A stretch of DNA of 64,000 nt from Agarivorans sp. Alg241-V36 (GCF_900537085.1 NZ_UNRE01000011.1:8379-72378), one strand, 5' to 3'; numbered from the stretch's first letter, positions 6,845 to 15,582 are shown. The notes: a model not told the origin generated them from the letters alone. A program made the numbers and translations.

Positions 6845-7318
6845 ATGCAAGCTTTTAGTACCCAGTTCACCTTATCTCGCGAATACTTAGCCGAGTGTTT
6901 TGATCAAACATCACCCTTTGAAAAGAAGTCACTGTTAAAGAAGTGGTTTCCAGCCTTGCTGCTGTTGGCAGGTTTAGCACTGCTGATGTTTACCGATCAA
7001 CCGAAAGTGGCAGGCAGCATGCTTATTGGTTTAGCGATATTAGAGCTTATTCACCTTCGCTTTAAACGAACTTGGTGGCTAACCCGCCAAATGTGGGGCC
7101 GCAGTTCTAATAGCGAAGTAAAGCTTAGTGTGAGTGAAGAGGGTATTGAAACTCAAAACCCTTATACCAAAACAAGCCTCGCTTGGAGCGATGTAGAAAC
7201 CGTTATAGAAACGGAATTAGGTTTTATATTGGTTGCCAAAAGCGGTGGGCGACAGTATTTGTCTAAGTCGCTATTTCCGGCTGAACTGGTGAGCGAGATA
7301 CTAGCCAAGTTTAACTAA
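6845..7318 (+). CDS. YcxB-like membrane protein
   Basis: The 157-residue protein has two closely spaced hydrophobic segments (residues about 36-70, WFPALLLLAGLALLMF and MLIGLAILELIHL). A soluble C-terminal part follows, with the pattern VSEEGIETQNPYTKTSLAWSDVETVIE, typical of the YcxB-like domain. Proteins of this type sit in the inner membrane with the domain in the cytoplasm; their role is unknown. It stands alone between the thioredoxin and VOC genes on the same strand, with about 100 bases on each side. Confidence 0.65.
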   Translation: MQAFSTQFTLSREYLAECFDQTSPFEKKSLLKKWFPALLLLAGLALLMFTDQPKVAGSMLIGLAILELIHLRFKRTWWLTRQMWGRSSNSEVKLSVSEEGIETQNPYTKTSLAWSDVETVIETELGFILVAKSGGRQYLSKSLFPAELVSEILAKFN

Positions 7319-7420
7319 CAGTGATTTAGTATCGCTCTCTACTAGCAATTTTGTTCTATAGGCTACTGTGCTGTTGCGTAACACTGCTTCTAGATTTAGC
7401 TAGATTCTTAAGGATAAGAA

Positions 7421-7804
7421 ATGTTTAGTCACGTAATGATTGGCACCAACGATTTATCTCGCTCACAAGCTTTTTATGACGAGATAATGCAAGTGCTGGG
7501 TTATAAAAAGGGCGTAATGGATGCCAAAGGGCGTTGCATGTATGTCACCGCTTCTGGAGTATTGGGCTTAACCAAACCGATAGATGGAGAAGCCGCCAGT
7601 ATTGGTAATGGTATGACCGTGGGCTTTTTAGCAAGTAGCCCAGAGCTAGTGAACGAATGGCACCGAGTAGGGCTTGAAAACGGTGGAACCGCGATTGAAG
7701 AACCACCAGGTGTAAGAGGCCAGCCACCGCGTGAACTGTATTTAGCTTATCTTCGTGATCCCGATGGTAACAAAATATGCGCAACCCATTTTGTGGCTAA
7801 ATAG
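7421..7804 (+). CDS. VOC-family (glyoxalase/dioxygenase fold) protein
   Basis: The 127-residue protein starts MFSHVMIGTNDLSRSQAFYDEIM and ends YLRDPDGNKICATHF, the two conserved ends of small single-domain vicinal-oxygen-chelate proteins. His4 and the glutamate or histidine of the late strand could be metal ligands. Relatives include lactoylglutathione lyase-like enzymes and resistance proteins, so the reaction cannot be named. AAGGATAAG at 7410-7418 is the ribosome site for ATG 7421. The gene is convergent with the MFS gene that follows. Confidence 0.8.
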   Translation: MFSHVMIGTNDLSRSQAFYDEIMQVLGYKKGVMDAKGRCMYVTASGVLGLTKPIDGEAASIGNGMTVGFLASSPELVNEWHRVGLENGGTAIEEPPGVRGQPPRELYLAYLRDPDGNKICATHFVAK

Positions 7805-7868
7805 TTTGAGTGAACAGAGTAGCAATGCTAATTGCTGCTTGTTTGTATTAAGCTTTAGGTTGCGTTGG

Positions 7869-9062
7869 CTATTTAAGCTGTAACCTTTTTCCTTTAGCGG
7901 CCAGCGCCGAAAACACCGTACAAGCAATACCAAACAAGGCAATAGTGAGTAGTGGCAGCACCCAGCCTTGGCTAGTGGTATGGATAAAACCAATCATTGA
8001 AGGGCCCGTTGCTGCTAGTGCGTAACCAATACTTTGTGACATGCCCGATAAGGCTGCGGCTTGTTGTGAATTACTGGTTTTATGGCCAATAAAACTTAAG
8101 GCCACAATAAAGGTTGAGCAGTTACTTAAGCCAAACAAACCCACCCACATAATCGCTAAACTTGGCGCGATTATCATGCCAATTAAGCTAAACACCACCG
8201 TTGAAGCACAAAGAGTAATCAATACCGTATGGTTTTTAAGCTTTGCCAAAATAGGCATTAAGGCTAAGCCTGGCACCATGGTAGAAAACTGCAAAAAGCC
8301 ATAGATATAACCGGCGTCTAATTCACTGTATCCCACATCGTTTAAGATTTTAGGTAACCAACCGGCAAAGGCATAAAAAGTAAAAGAGTTTATGCCAAGA
8401 GCTAAGGTAACAAACCAAGCCATTGGTGAGCGTAGTAATGTGCTTATTGCTGGAGTATTGTTTTCTTCTTGCGCTTGCTGCTGTTGCGTTTTACTTGATA
8501 GCTTGGGAAGCCAAAATAGCAGTGCAGCTAGGGGGAAGATGAGGTTAAAGGCTAAGGCAAATTGCCAGCCCGATACTTGGCTTGGCGCATGCAGCGACAG
8601 CGGCACCATAATGCTAGCAGCTAAAGTAGAGCCCACTCCCATGATAAAAATGTACAGGGAAGACACTTCGGATATGCGCTCGGGGAAGAATTTTTTTACC
8701 ACTGCCGGTAGCAATACGTTACCAAAGGCTATACCTGCACCTAGCAGCACCGTACCAAGATATAAGGGGGAAACATAACCTAAAGAGCGCACACCAACAC
8801 CTAAAGCAACACACAGTAGTGACACAACAAGTGCTTTTTCTAAGCCTACTCGTTGCGCCAGTTTTGGCGCTAATGAAGAAAACACTGCTAAGGAGATTAA
8901 CGGCAGGGCAGTAACAAAACCTGCTTGTGCGGCGTTTAGAGAAAGGCTCTCCATTATTTGTTCTAAAACAGGCGCTAGGCTAGTGAACGGTGCTCTTAAG
9001 TTAAGAGCGACTAAAAACACGCCTATTAAGGTAAGTAATGTAACAGGTGATAAACGAGGCAT
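7869..9062 (-). CDS. MFS transporter of the CynX/NimT (YeaN) type
   Basis: The 397-residue protein has about twelve transmembrane segments. LIGVFLVALNLRAPFTSLAPVLEQI at the N-terminus is characteristic of the CynX/NimT cyanate or nitroimidazole transporter group. It should reside in the inner membrane as a proton-coupled exporter or importer; the substrate is unknown. No cyanase or regulator gene is next to it. The start at 9062 is followed by MPRLSPVTLLTLIGV, the usual N-terminus. Length is normal for the family. Confidence 0.85.
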   Translation of the reverse strand: MPRLSPVTLLTLIGVFLVALNLRAPFTSLAPVLEQIMESLSLNAAQAGFVTALPLISLAVFSSLAPKLAQRVGLEKALVVSLLCVALGVGVRSLGYVSPLYLGTVLLGAGIAFGNVLLPAVVKKFFPERISEVSSLYIFIMGVGSTLAASIMVPLSLHAPSQVSGWQFALAFNLIFPLAALLFWLPKLSSKTQQQQAQEENNTPAISTLLRSPMAWFVTLALGINSFTFYAFAGWLPKILNDVGYSELDAGYIYGFLQFSTMVPGLALMPILAKLKNHTVLITLCASTVVFSLIGMIIAPSLAIMWVGLFGLSNCSTFIVALSFIGHKTSNSQQAAALSGMSQSIGYALAATGPSMIGFIHTTSQGWVLPLLTIALFGIACTVFSALAAKGKRLQLK

Positions 9063-9249
9063 CTTGGTTACTGCGAAGATAAAAACAAGATTTTACATCA
9101 AATTAGCATATTTGTATTACATATTTGCTATCAGTTTACAGATTAAATTGTTGTCCGGTATCGCCGATAGCCATGGCTTATTCTCAGGTGTAGAGTAGGA
9201 CTTTGAATAATCACTAGCGTTACTGGTTTCACTATACATGGAGAACTTT

Positions 9250-9570
9250 ATGTCTTACGAAATACTGGTGGGTTTACAGGTAATTGATGATGCAAAGTAT
9301 GCTGAATATCGCGCTGCGATGAAGCCCATTTTAGCTGACTATCAAGGCCACTTTGTGTATGACTTTAGGGTGTCGGAGGTGCTTAAGACCGAACAGCAAG
9401 ATTCACCTGAGCAACGTAAAATTAACCGTGTTTTTACCATTAACTTTAGCAGTGAAGCTCACATGGAAGACTTTTTTGCCGACGCCAGTTACTTAAAAGT
9501 TAAACAGCAGCATTTTGTGGATTCGGTGGCTAGTACCACCATAATTTCTGCTTATCAGAAAGCGGATTAG
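9250..9570 (+). CDS. DUF1330 family protein
   Basis: The 106-residue protein has the small ferredoxin-like fold expected of DUF1330: MSYEILVGLQVIDDAKYAEYRAAMKPIL at the start and a late FSSEAHMEDFFADASYLKVKQQHF. The ATG at 9250 is preceded by GGAGAA (9240-9245), so I took it over the ATG at 9238. Related proteins are dimeric alpha-beta barrels of unknown role. It is a single gene, followed by a strong bidirectional terminator. Confidence 0.7.
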   Translation: MSYEILVGLQVIDDAKYAEYRAAMKPILADYQGHFVYDFRVSEVLKTEQQDSPEQRKINRVFTINFSSEAHMEDFFADASYLKVKQQHFVDSVASTTIISAYQKAD

Positions 9571-9636
9571 GTGAAGTACCCATAGTATGCAGAGTGTGTT
9601 CTGGTCGCTAGCTTAGTTGCTTAACGGTTTTAGAAA

Positions 9637-9667
9637 AAAAGCGCCACTCAGGGGAAGTGGCGCTTTT
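9637..9667. terminator. Bidirectional terminator between DUF1330 gene and agarase
   Basis: A 12-bp perfect stem (AAAAGCGCCACT / AGTGGCGCTTTT) has a 7-base loop and runs of A and T at the two ends. It can end both the plus-strand DUF1330 transcript and the minus-strand agarase transcript. Confidence 0.9.
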
Positions 9668-9708
9668 GCTTACGGTCTTGGTGCTAGGGCCAAGAGATTG
9701 CTAAGGCG

Positions 9709-12700
9709 TTAGCGCTGTGGCGGGGCGGAGAAGTCCCAAACCACCATGCTGGCAACCGTTAGCTCACCGTTATGTTTAAAGTCAACATTCACGGTGTTGT
9801 TGGTAGAGAGGTACTCTACCGGTACAGGAATTTCTAGCGTAGCAAAGTAACGGTCTGACGAGTATTTAGCCGGACCACGCCAATCGATAGGAGTGGTCAC
9901 TTCGTTACCATTTACTACTAGCGAATTAATGGTTAGTAGGCCACCTTCGATGTCGTCTTGGTCTGGGAACAAGGCTACGGTTAAGCGTAACTGTGCTTCA
10001 GCAGCGCCACTTGGAACAGTAAGATTGTTAACTTTAACGGTTTTTGCACCACCATTTACGCTAATGCGATGAGGCACAGAACCGCCACTAACACTTTCTC
10101 CAAAGTATTTGTGCTCGGTGACTTTTTGGTTAATGTTAACGTTGTTGCTCAAGGTGTAACGCAATACCACAGTGCCGTCGCCAGCTAAGGTTAAGCTAGA
10201 AGGAAGCTGCTTTTTATGGCGGCGTTCTAGTTTAGTGTGCTCTACGCCTTCGAAGTACATTTGACGTAGTTCAACGTTACTCACGTTTAAGCCGGTAAGG
10301 CCCGCAACATTTAAGTTTACGCTGGTATCATGCTCTTCAAGGTTGTTAATGATTACAAACAACTCGTTGCCATCGACGTATGCGTTAACCTGAACATCTG
10401 GATCCGTTGAGTGAGTGTCAACGCGGGTGCCATCTACATCAGCCCAAAGCTCAAAGAACTTGATGTAAGAAGACCACTGCCAATCACCATTATTTAACGC
10501 TGATTCCATGATCATTGAGTAGTGGTAAGGTGCTGTACAGTTAACCGTAGCATCGTAGCCACAACCGCCTGGTTTGTATCCCCATAAAGGTTTAGCTGGG
10601 GTAAATGGCATTGACTTAATCACGTAATCTGGACGTTGCAAGAACTGCATTAACATACCGTTAAACGCTTTTAAGTTTGCGATGTCGTAACGCTCTTCGT
10701 GCGGCAGTTCATCCCACGCGCCGTTTACTGCGCCGTATTCAGACAGCACAAGCGGCTTGCGGTTTTCTAGACCACCTAAGTTAACGTCGTACCATTCCAT
10801 CATGTCTAACATGGCTTGCACGTGTCCACCACGGCGAACCGTAGCTGCGCGGCCTCCGGCTGTTTCACTAGGCCAGTCGTAAATATGTACTGAGTAGAAG
10901 TCCATATCGGCACCGGCTTCTTCCATAAAGCCACGCCACATTACATCCCACTGATACCAATCGCTTTCACGCGTATCGTCAACCGTGGTTTGCATAGCTT
11001 CGGTAAACATTGCACAGGCTTCTTCGTCTACCCAAGCACATAGGTAGTCGTCTTGGTGGCGAGAGATACCATCGCGACGGTAGAAGTCATGTTGTCCCCA
11101 CGTCATACCACCAACCATTGGAGCTTCATCACCTAAAGCTTGCTTAATTTCTTGAGCAACTAGTGAGTGATAGCGCCAAATGTCCTCTTGGTTAGTCACC
11201 ATGAACTGACCAGTCTTCATTAACATGTCTGGTTCGTTTATCACTTCCCAGAACTTAGGCATTGGCTCACCAACGTTGCTGTTTTGTGAATTGGCATAGT
11301 AGTTGGCGAGGTAGTGACCCATCCATTTAGCGGACGTTTCAATGTTTTTCGGCTGCCAACCAGTTGACGTCATACCATTGTCGTACCAGCTAAGGGTAGG
11401 GTAAGTTGGATGCGGATTTGTACCCGCAATCAGCTCGGTGTTGCTTGGAGAGAAGCGTTTATAAAACTCGTTGTTGGCGTAGTCTTCACGCAATACTTTA
11501 CCGCGGTTTACCATCCATTCCATATCTGGGTTATTCGCTAAAGATGGATCTTGAGCGGTTTCTTTGAAGCGCCAAGTTGCAGTACCGTTGTCTCGGCCTA
11601 AGGTTACTCCAAGCGTATTCACCACATAGTTAAGCTTATCGCTGTGGCCATTCCAATCTTGCTCGTAAATCGCACTGTGCATAGTAATGTGGCGGTTACG
11701 ACCAAAGTCAGACACTCCATTAACTTCATGCAGCATATTGGCATTCACACTAACTGATACCGTATGGCTGTTGCTTAGTTGTGAAGTAGAACAACCTTCT
11801 GAATTGGCAAACTCGTCGACAGGTGTATTTGGACAAATATCTACACTGTCTGCAACGCCATCCTCGTCGGCGTCACTACCTAACACTGGACAACCCTGAG
11901 GGTTTACATTTTGGCCAAAAGGCGTGTTTGCACATTGATCAATGGTATTTGGTATCCCATCAAAATCGTCATCGTCACCGCCAGTGCTTGCACAGCCTAT
12001 ATCGTCAACAAAAGCACCTTGAGCTGTGTTGGGGCATTGATCAATGCGATCATTGATTCCATCTTGGTCGGTGTCCTTTTGCGAAGGCGTACAACCATTT
12101 GAGTCAGCCACTTCATCACTTGGACTGCTAGGGCAAATGTCATCTACATCTGGAACACCGTCGCCGTCACCATCGATAGCTAGATCAACATCGCCTATGC
12201 GACTAAAGCTGATACTGTCGATATTGAATTGGAAATCAGCAGAGCCTGCACCGTAGATGCGAATAGTGTTGGTACCGCTAAAGATATTAAATTTGCCATT
12301 ACCTGGCTGGGTATAAAACGTATCCCAATCGCCACCTACGCTATTCACTGTGGTAATGTTTTTAATCGTTAACTGGCCGTTATGGTCAGTCACCATTAAA
12401 CCTACTGCAGTGTCACTTAAAGTACCGGTAGACACTCGGTAACTAGCATCGTACAAACCACCGTTTTCAAGTGCTACGTAAAACTCTAAGTAATCACCTG
12501 AGTTGAAGTAGTTAACGGCTTTACCGTTAGCTAGGTCGTAAATTTGTACTTCGCCGCCAACTGCTTGGTAGTTTTCTGCTTCTAGGGTGAAGCTGCCAGC
12601 TACTGGTACTGGATCGCTACCATTACCAGGTGGAATGACTACTGGAGGGTCAGTTGGATCGGTCGGGTCTGTCGGGTCAGTTGGATCGGTCGGGTCCGTA

Positions 12701-13737
12701 GGATCAGTTGGGTCCGTAGGGTCCGTAGGGTCCGTAGGGTCCGTAGGATCAGTTGGGTCAGTAATGTCTCCTTCGCGCAACAAAGCAAAGCTGGATAAGT
12801 TCCACTGCCAGTCGTTGGTGCCAGAGGCATTTAAACGTAGTTGCACAGACCCGCTAGGCATTGACAGCAGGTAGCTTGGTTTTAGAGATTGGTAGTTATC
12901 CCAACCGCCAGCTGCAACAGAGGATTTCCCTGCGGTGGTCCATCCATTCCCTGTATTTAGTAATACTTCAATTTCTACGCCGGCATCTATAGCTGTAGCA
13001 ATTAAATATTCAATGCTGTAATCACCAGCTTCAGCAATGTTTAGGCTGTAGTCTACATAATCACCTTTGTTTATGTAGTTGATAGCGCTTACGCCGTTGG
13101 TGGTGTAGGTGCTAACTGGCGAGGCTTGGCCATCAGCAAAGCTACCTCCACTCGCACTAAAGCTGGTGGCTTGGGTAATTAGAGCTTCTGGTGGAACTAC
13201 AACAGGGGGCTCTGGGTCAACCGGTTCACCGGATACTTTTTGCAGGGTGAAGTAGTCTAAGTTCCACTGCCAATCATTGCTGCCAGAGGCTGCGATTCGA
13301 ATATCTGCTTGGCCACTGGGCAGTTCAATAGTGTGGTTTGGTGCAAGTGCTTGAAAATTATCCCAGCCTGCAGCCGATACGCTGGTTCGCCCTTGCGAGA
13401 CCCATGCGTTACCATTTTTCACTAGTACTTCAATTTCAGTGCCGTTTGGTATGTCGGTACCAATAAAGTACTCAATGCTGTAAGTCCCGGCTTCAGTAAT
13501 ATCTATTTGATAATCTAAGTAATCGCCTTTGTTCACAAAGTTTATTGCAGTAGCACCATTCACCGTATAGGTACTCACTGCAGCAATTTGGCCGTCGTCG
13601 AAGGTTCCGCCAATCATAACGAAATCTTCTGCCTCTACTCGTATTGCTTCACCAGCCGCTGCTGAACATACACCTATGCTCAGAATTGAACTGACAGCAA
13701 AGCAGAGCGGAGCCATTTTCATTGCCTTGATAGTCAT
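9709..13737 (-). CDS. Secreted multi-domain beta-agarase, GH86 type
   Basis: The 1342-residue protein has a signal peptide ending near Ala28. Three CBM6-like modules follow at about 31-168, 186-321 and 380-515, the first two ending NDWQWNL. A linker of 13 TDP repeats (326-364) lies between modules two and three. Four or five thrombospondin type-3-like calcium repeats (DxDGDGVPDxxDxCP) run from 521 to 650, and a GH86 catalytic domain from about 658 to 1110. The expected acid/base is Glu835 (VINEPD) and the nucleophile Glu1000 (VLSEYG), the clan-A pattern. The C-terminal 230 residues form beta-sandwich domains. GH86 enzymes cut beta-1,4 bonds in agarose or porphyran outside the cell. AGGAAG precedes the ATG. 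Porphyranase is the alternative specificity. Confidence 0.9.
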   Translation of the reverse strand: MTIKAMKMAPLCFAVSSILSIGVCSAAAGEAIRVEAEDFVMIGGTFDDGQIAAVSTYTVNGATAINFVNKGDYLDYQIDITEAGTYSIEYFIGTDIPNGTEIEVLVKNGNAWVSQGRTSVSAAGWDNFQALAPNHTIELPSGQADIRIAASGSNDWQWNLDYFTLQKVSGEPVDPEPPVVVPPEALITQATSFSASGGSFADGQASPVSTYTTNGVSAINYINKGDYVDYSLNIAEAGDYSIEYLIATAIDAGVEIEVLLNTGNGWTTAGKSSVAAGGWDNYQSLKPSYLLSMPSGSVQLRLNASGTNDWQWNLSSFALLREGDITDPTDPTDPTDPTDPTDPTDPTDPTDPTDPTDPTDPTDPPVVIPPGNGSDPVPVAGSFTLEAENYQAVGGEVQIYDLANGKAVNYFNSGDYLEFYVALENGGLYDASYRVSTGTLSDTAVGLMVTDHNGQLTIKNITTVNSVGGDWDTFYTQPGNGKFNIFSGTNTIRIYGAGSADFQFNIDSISFSRIGDVDLAIDGDGDGVPDVDDICPSSPSDEVADSNGCTPSQKDTDQDGINDRIDQCPNTAQGAFVDDIGCASTGGDDDDFDGIPNTIDQCANTPFGQNVNPQGCPVLGSDADEDGVADSVDICPNTPVDEFANSEGCSTSQLSNSHTVSVSVNANMLHEVNGVSDFGRNRHITMHSAIYEQDWNGHSDKLNYVVNTLGVTLGRDNGTATWRFKETAQDPSLANNPDMEWMVNRGKVLREDYANNEFYKRFSPSNTELIAGTNPHPTYPTLSWYDNGMTSTGWQPKNIETSAKWMGHYLANYYANSQNSNVGEPMPKFWEVINEPDMLMKTGQFMVTNQEDIWRYHSLVAQEIKQALGDEAPMVGGMTWGQHDFYRRDGISRHQDDYLCAWVDEEACAMFTEAMQTTVDDTRESDWYQWDVMWRGFMEEAGADMDFYSVHIYDWPSETAGGRAATVRRGGHVQAMLDMMEWYDVNLGGLENRKPLVLSEYGAVNGAWDELPHEERYDIANLKAFNGMLMQFLQRPDYVIKSMPFTPAKPLWGYKPGGCGYDATVNCTAPYHYSMIMESALNNGDWQWSSYIKFFELWADVDGTRVDTHSTDPDVQVNAYVDGNELFVIINNLEEHDTSVNLNVAGLTGLNVSNVELRQMYFEGVEHTKLERRHKKQLPSSLTLAGDGTVVLRYTLSNNVNINQKVTEHKYFGESVSGGSVPHRISVNGGAKTVKVNNLTVPSGAAEAQLRLTVALFPDQDDIEGGLLTINSLVVNGNEVTTPIDWRGPAKYSSDRYFATLEIPVPVEYLSTNNTVNVDFKHNGELTVASMVVWDFSAPPQR
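12647..12763 (-). repeat. Tandem 9-bp-type repeat coding for the TDP linker
   Basis: Thirteen Thr-Asp-Pro codon triplets in a row use mixed codons (GGATC, GGGTC and GTAGG variants on the plus strand). The repeat is prone to slippage, so linker length may vary between strains. Confidence 0.9.
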
Positions 13738-13815
13738 AAAACTTCCTATGTTTATATCCTAGTTATTCATTCGCGTTGTTACTTGTTGATCTGTTAAAAC
13801 GCAATATGCTCAATT

Positions 13816-14127
13816 TTGGTATACCAATTATGGTTACCGTGTTTAGTTATCTAAGGCTTAACCTTGTAAAAGTTGCTTAGCGTGTTTGCGTCCAATAGCC
13901 GCCAAGCTACTTAAGCTGCGGTGCTTAAGTAATATGATTGCGCTATCTAAAACGTTGATCACTTGTTGCCACTCCTTGGGTTAAGCGATTCAAGAAATAG
14001 CTACCTCCTTATCGGATTATTCGCCTCCCTAAATAACGCCATAGGTTGACCAATTTGTTTGTAGTTAAGCAAATAAATAGCATCATTGGTTATCCAAAAT
14101 TTAGAGTTTGATCACAATTGGTTGATC
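13816..14127 (-). promoter_or_regulatory. Four related ATTGGT half-palindromes upstream of the agarase
   Basis: The perfect palindrome TTGGTATACCAA lies at 13816-13827. Related elements are GGTTGACCAAT (14044-14054, reverse orientation), ATTGGTTATCC (14085-14095) and ATTGGTTGATC (14117-14127). All fit ATTGGTNNNYC. The repetition suggests operators for one transcription factor, perhaps an agar-sugar-responsive regulator, but none is encoded nearby. Confidence 0.4.
13908..13931. promoter_or_regulatory. 9-bp perfect inverted repeat upstream of the agarase
   Basis: TACTTAAGC (13908-13916) is repeated as GCTTAAGTA (13923-13931) with a 6-base spacer. No T-run follows, so an operator is more likely than a terminator. 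Confidence 0.35.
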
Positions 14128-14516
14128 AATATTTATTTTTACTGGGTGAATAATTACTTGATTAGGCGAACTGTGGGGCAGTTCAAAATTTGTACTTTAT
14201 GCGTTTCATGGAATTTTCTGGTTGAAGGTGTTGCGGCTAACTGGTCTGATTTGTAATTCTATTAACTCATTGTTTCATAGTATTTATCTGCTATTTCAGC
14301 CGAGGTTTTGAGTTAAGGCTTGTCACTGAAACTTAAAAGGGAAGTGGAAAATAATTGAACGTTATTTGCTCAAATTGCTTTAGCTAAGCTGTTGTTAAGT
14401 AATTGAATAATATGCAAGTATATTGCATAGCATTGATGTTCTAGCGGCATAACTGTTTCTGTCTTGTTCTAATGGCCTTAGGTAAATAGACAAGCTTATA
14501 AGTACACGAGTGATGA

Positions 14517-14858
14517 ATGGAAACACGAACAGGAAAATTATCTAAAAGATCAATATTAGCTTTGTTGGTTACTGCTGTAGCAGCTTGCTCACCGCTTAAG
14601 GAAAGCTACACAGTTGAAGATTTTCAAGGCTATTGGATTTATGGCTTTGAAACCTCAGTATTTGAGAGTTGCATGGGAGAACGATATTGGATGTGGTCTA
14701 GTGACGATGTTGAAGGACTTTACCAACGAGAAGGCTACTACAACCCTGTGCATGTAAGCGGCTACATCCTGCCACCCAGCCCAGAGCAAAATATGCAGTC
14801 ATATTTGCCTGAGCTGAAGGTGAAGAATATGACCTTGCTAGAAACCGTGTGTAACTAG
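14517..14858 (+). CDS. Small lipoprotein of unknown function
   Basis: The 113-residue protein has a lipoprotein signal: two basic clusters, a hydrophobic stretch ALLVTAVAAC and Cys24 as the lipid-bearing residue; Ser at +2 favours the outer membrane. The mature part has many aromatic residues (GYWIYGFET, RYWMWSS) and no family I recognise. It ends on the sequence CTAG, which also supplies the TAG stop of the gene coming from the other strand, so the two stop codons share two bases. A degraded relative lies at 5170-5357 in the same position next to the paralogous minus-strand gene, which indicates that the three genes were copied as a block. Confidence 0.65.
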   Translation: METRTGKLSKRSILALLVTAVAACSPLKESYTVEDFQGYWIYGFETSVFESCMGERYWMWSSDDVEGLYQREGYYNPVHVSGYILPPSPEQNMQSYLPELKVKNMTLLETVCN

Positions 14859-15286
14859 CTATTTTTTCCGGTAAATCTAATTTTCTCTGCCTGTATTAAT
14901 GCATCGTGAAAACCATTTGTGGTGAAGCTGGCATTGTTAAAGCTAACTTTTTTCATGCGGTTAAAAGATGAGTTAACCACAGCCTTGTCTTTGACGCTTT
15001 TAGGAATTAGAGAACAGTGAGTTTGTTGCTGCTTTAGCTCAAATGTCACTAGTTTACCCGCTACTTTATGTTGTGTAAGGTCACTGGTACAGCTACCACT
15101 AATAGTGCTAGATATGATTACGCCACCGTCTACAAAACTAAACTCAGCAATGTAGCCTTGATCTTGACTTAGTACTGCAGCGTTATTGTTGCTAGCTACT
15201 TGCCACTGTTGAGCTAGGAGCTTGTTGTTTGCAAAGGCACTTGTTGAAATAACTAGGCCTAAAATGAAAACCAGATGCTTATTCAT
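14855..15286 (-). CDS. Secreted protein of unknown function, paralogue B (143 aa)
   Basis: This is the second member of the unrecognised family at 5355-5786. MNKHLVFILGLVISTSAFA is a signal peptide, with mature protein from about Asn20. The strongest conservation with paralogue A is NNNAAVLSQDQGY, FSF-DGGVIISST, VAGKLVTF and VNSSFNRM-KVSFNNA. Both cysteines are kept (GSCT and THCSL). The ATG at 15286 is one base after the stop of the 55-aa gene. Convergent overlap with the lipoprotein gene on the other strand could couple their expression through transcript interference. Confidence 0.7.
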   Translation of the reverse strand: MNKHLVFILGLVISTSAFANNKLLAQQWQVASNNNAAVLSQDQGYIAEFSFVDGGVIISSTISGSCTSDLTQHKVAGKLVTFELKQQQTHCSLIPKSVKDKAVVNSSFNRMKKVSFNNASFTTNGFHDALIQAEKIRFTGKNS

Positions 15287-15287
15287 A

Positions 15288-15455
15288 TTAATCTCGCTCA
15301 CAGTTAAAAATTTTGCCAGAGTCAGTGTCTTTTAGGCACTCGTATTCAATTCCTTCCTTATAGATTTCAACTTCGATGATGTGAGCGCTGGTAGTTTGGC
15401 TAAACATTAACAAACCAAAGATAAGCGATAGTATTGCGGCTGTATTTGTTTTCAT
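15288..15455 (-). CDS. Very small secreted protein, paralogue B (55 aa)
   Basis: The gene runs from ATG 15455 to TAA at 15288, with a signal peptide (MKTNTAAILSLIFGLLMF, then SQTTSA) and a mature part of about 31 residues ending SGKIFNCERD. Only two or three positions in the mature part differ from paralogue A, and the changes are conservative (Asp/Glu, Val/Ile). By contrast the signal peptides have drifted, which is the pattern of a selected secreted peptide. It is followed at once by the 143-aa gene. Confidence 0.65.
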   Translation of the reverse strand: MKTNTAAILSLIFGLLMFSQTTSAHIIEVEIYKEGIEYECLKDTDSGKIFNCERD

Positions 15456-15514
15456 TTTATTGTCTCGTTGCTGTTTGCTTGGTGAGCCTATTTTGCAGCG
15501 CTGCCTAATTTTCC

Positions 15515-15582
15515 ACCAATTAGCACCTTTAAGTTTGGCTAACAGCTGATAACAAACCGGAGAGAATGTCGAAAATCTTCAA
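15515..15582 (-). promoter_or_regulatory. Conserved upstream boxes of small secreted gene pair B
   Basis: ACCAATTAGCACCTTTAAGT (15515-15534) and TCGAAAATCTTCAA (15569-15582) correspond to the boxes upstream of pair A at 6017-6036 and 6070-6083, at matching distances from the ATG. Confidence 0.45.

Larger units (their letters stand above)
13738..14516. other. 779-base regulatory region between agarase and lipoprotein genes
   Basis: No gene was found here on either strand. It separates two divergently transcribed genes and contains several symmetrical elements, listed separately, so most of it is probably control sequence for the agarase gene. Confidence 0.55.

Noticed and set aside
12587-12874. 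Open frames on the plus strand through the TDP-coding repeat
   Set aside because: They are shadows of the agarase linker; the repeated 9-bp units keep all frames open.
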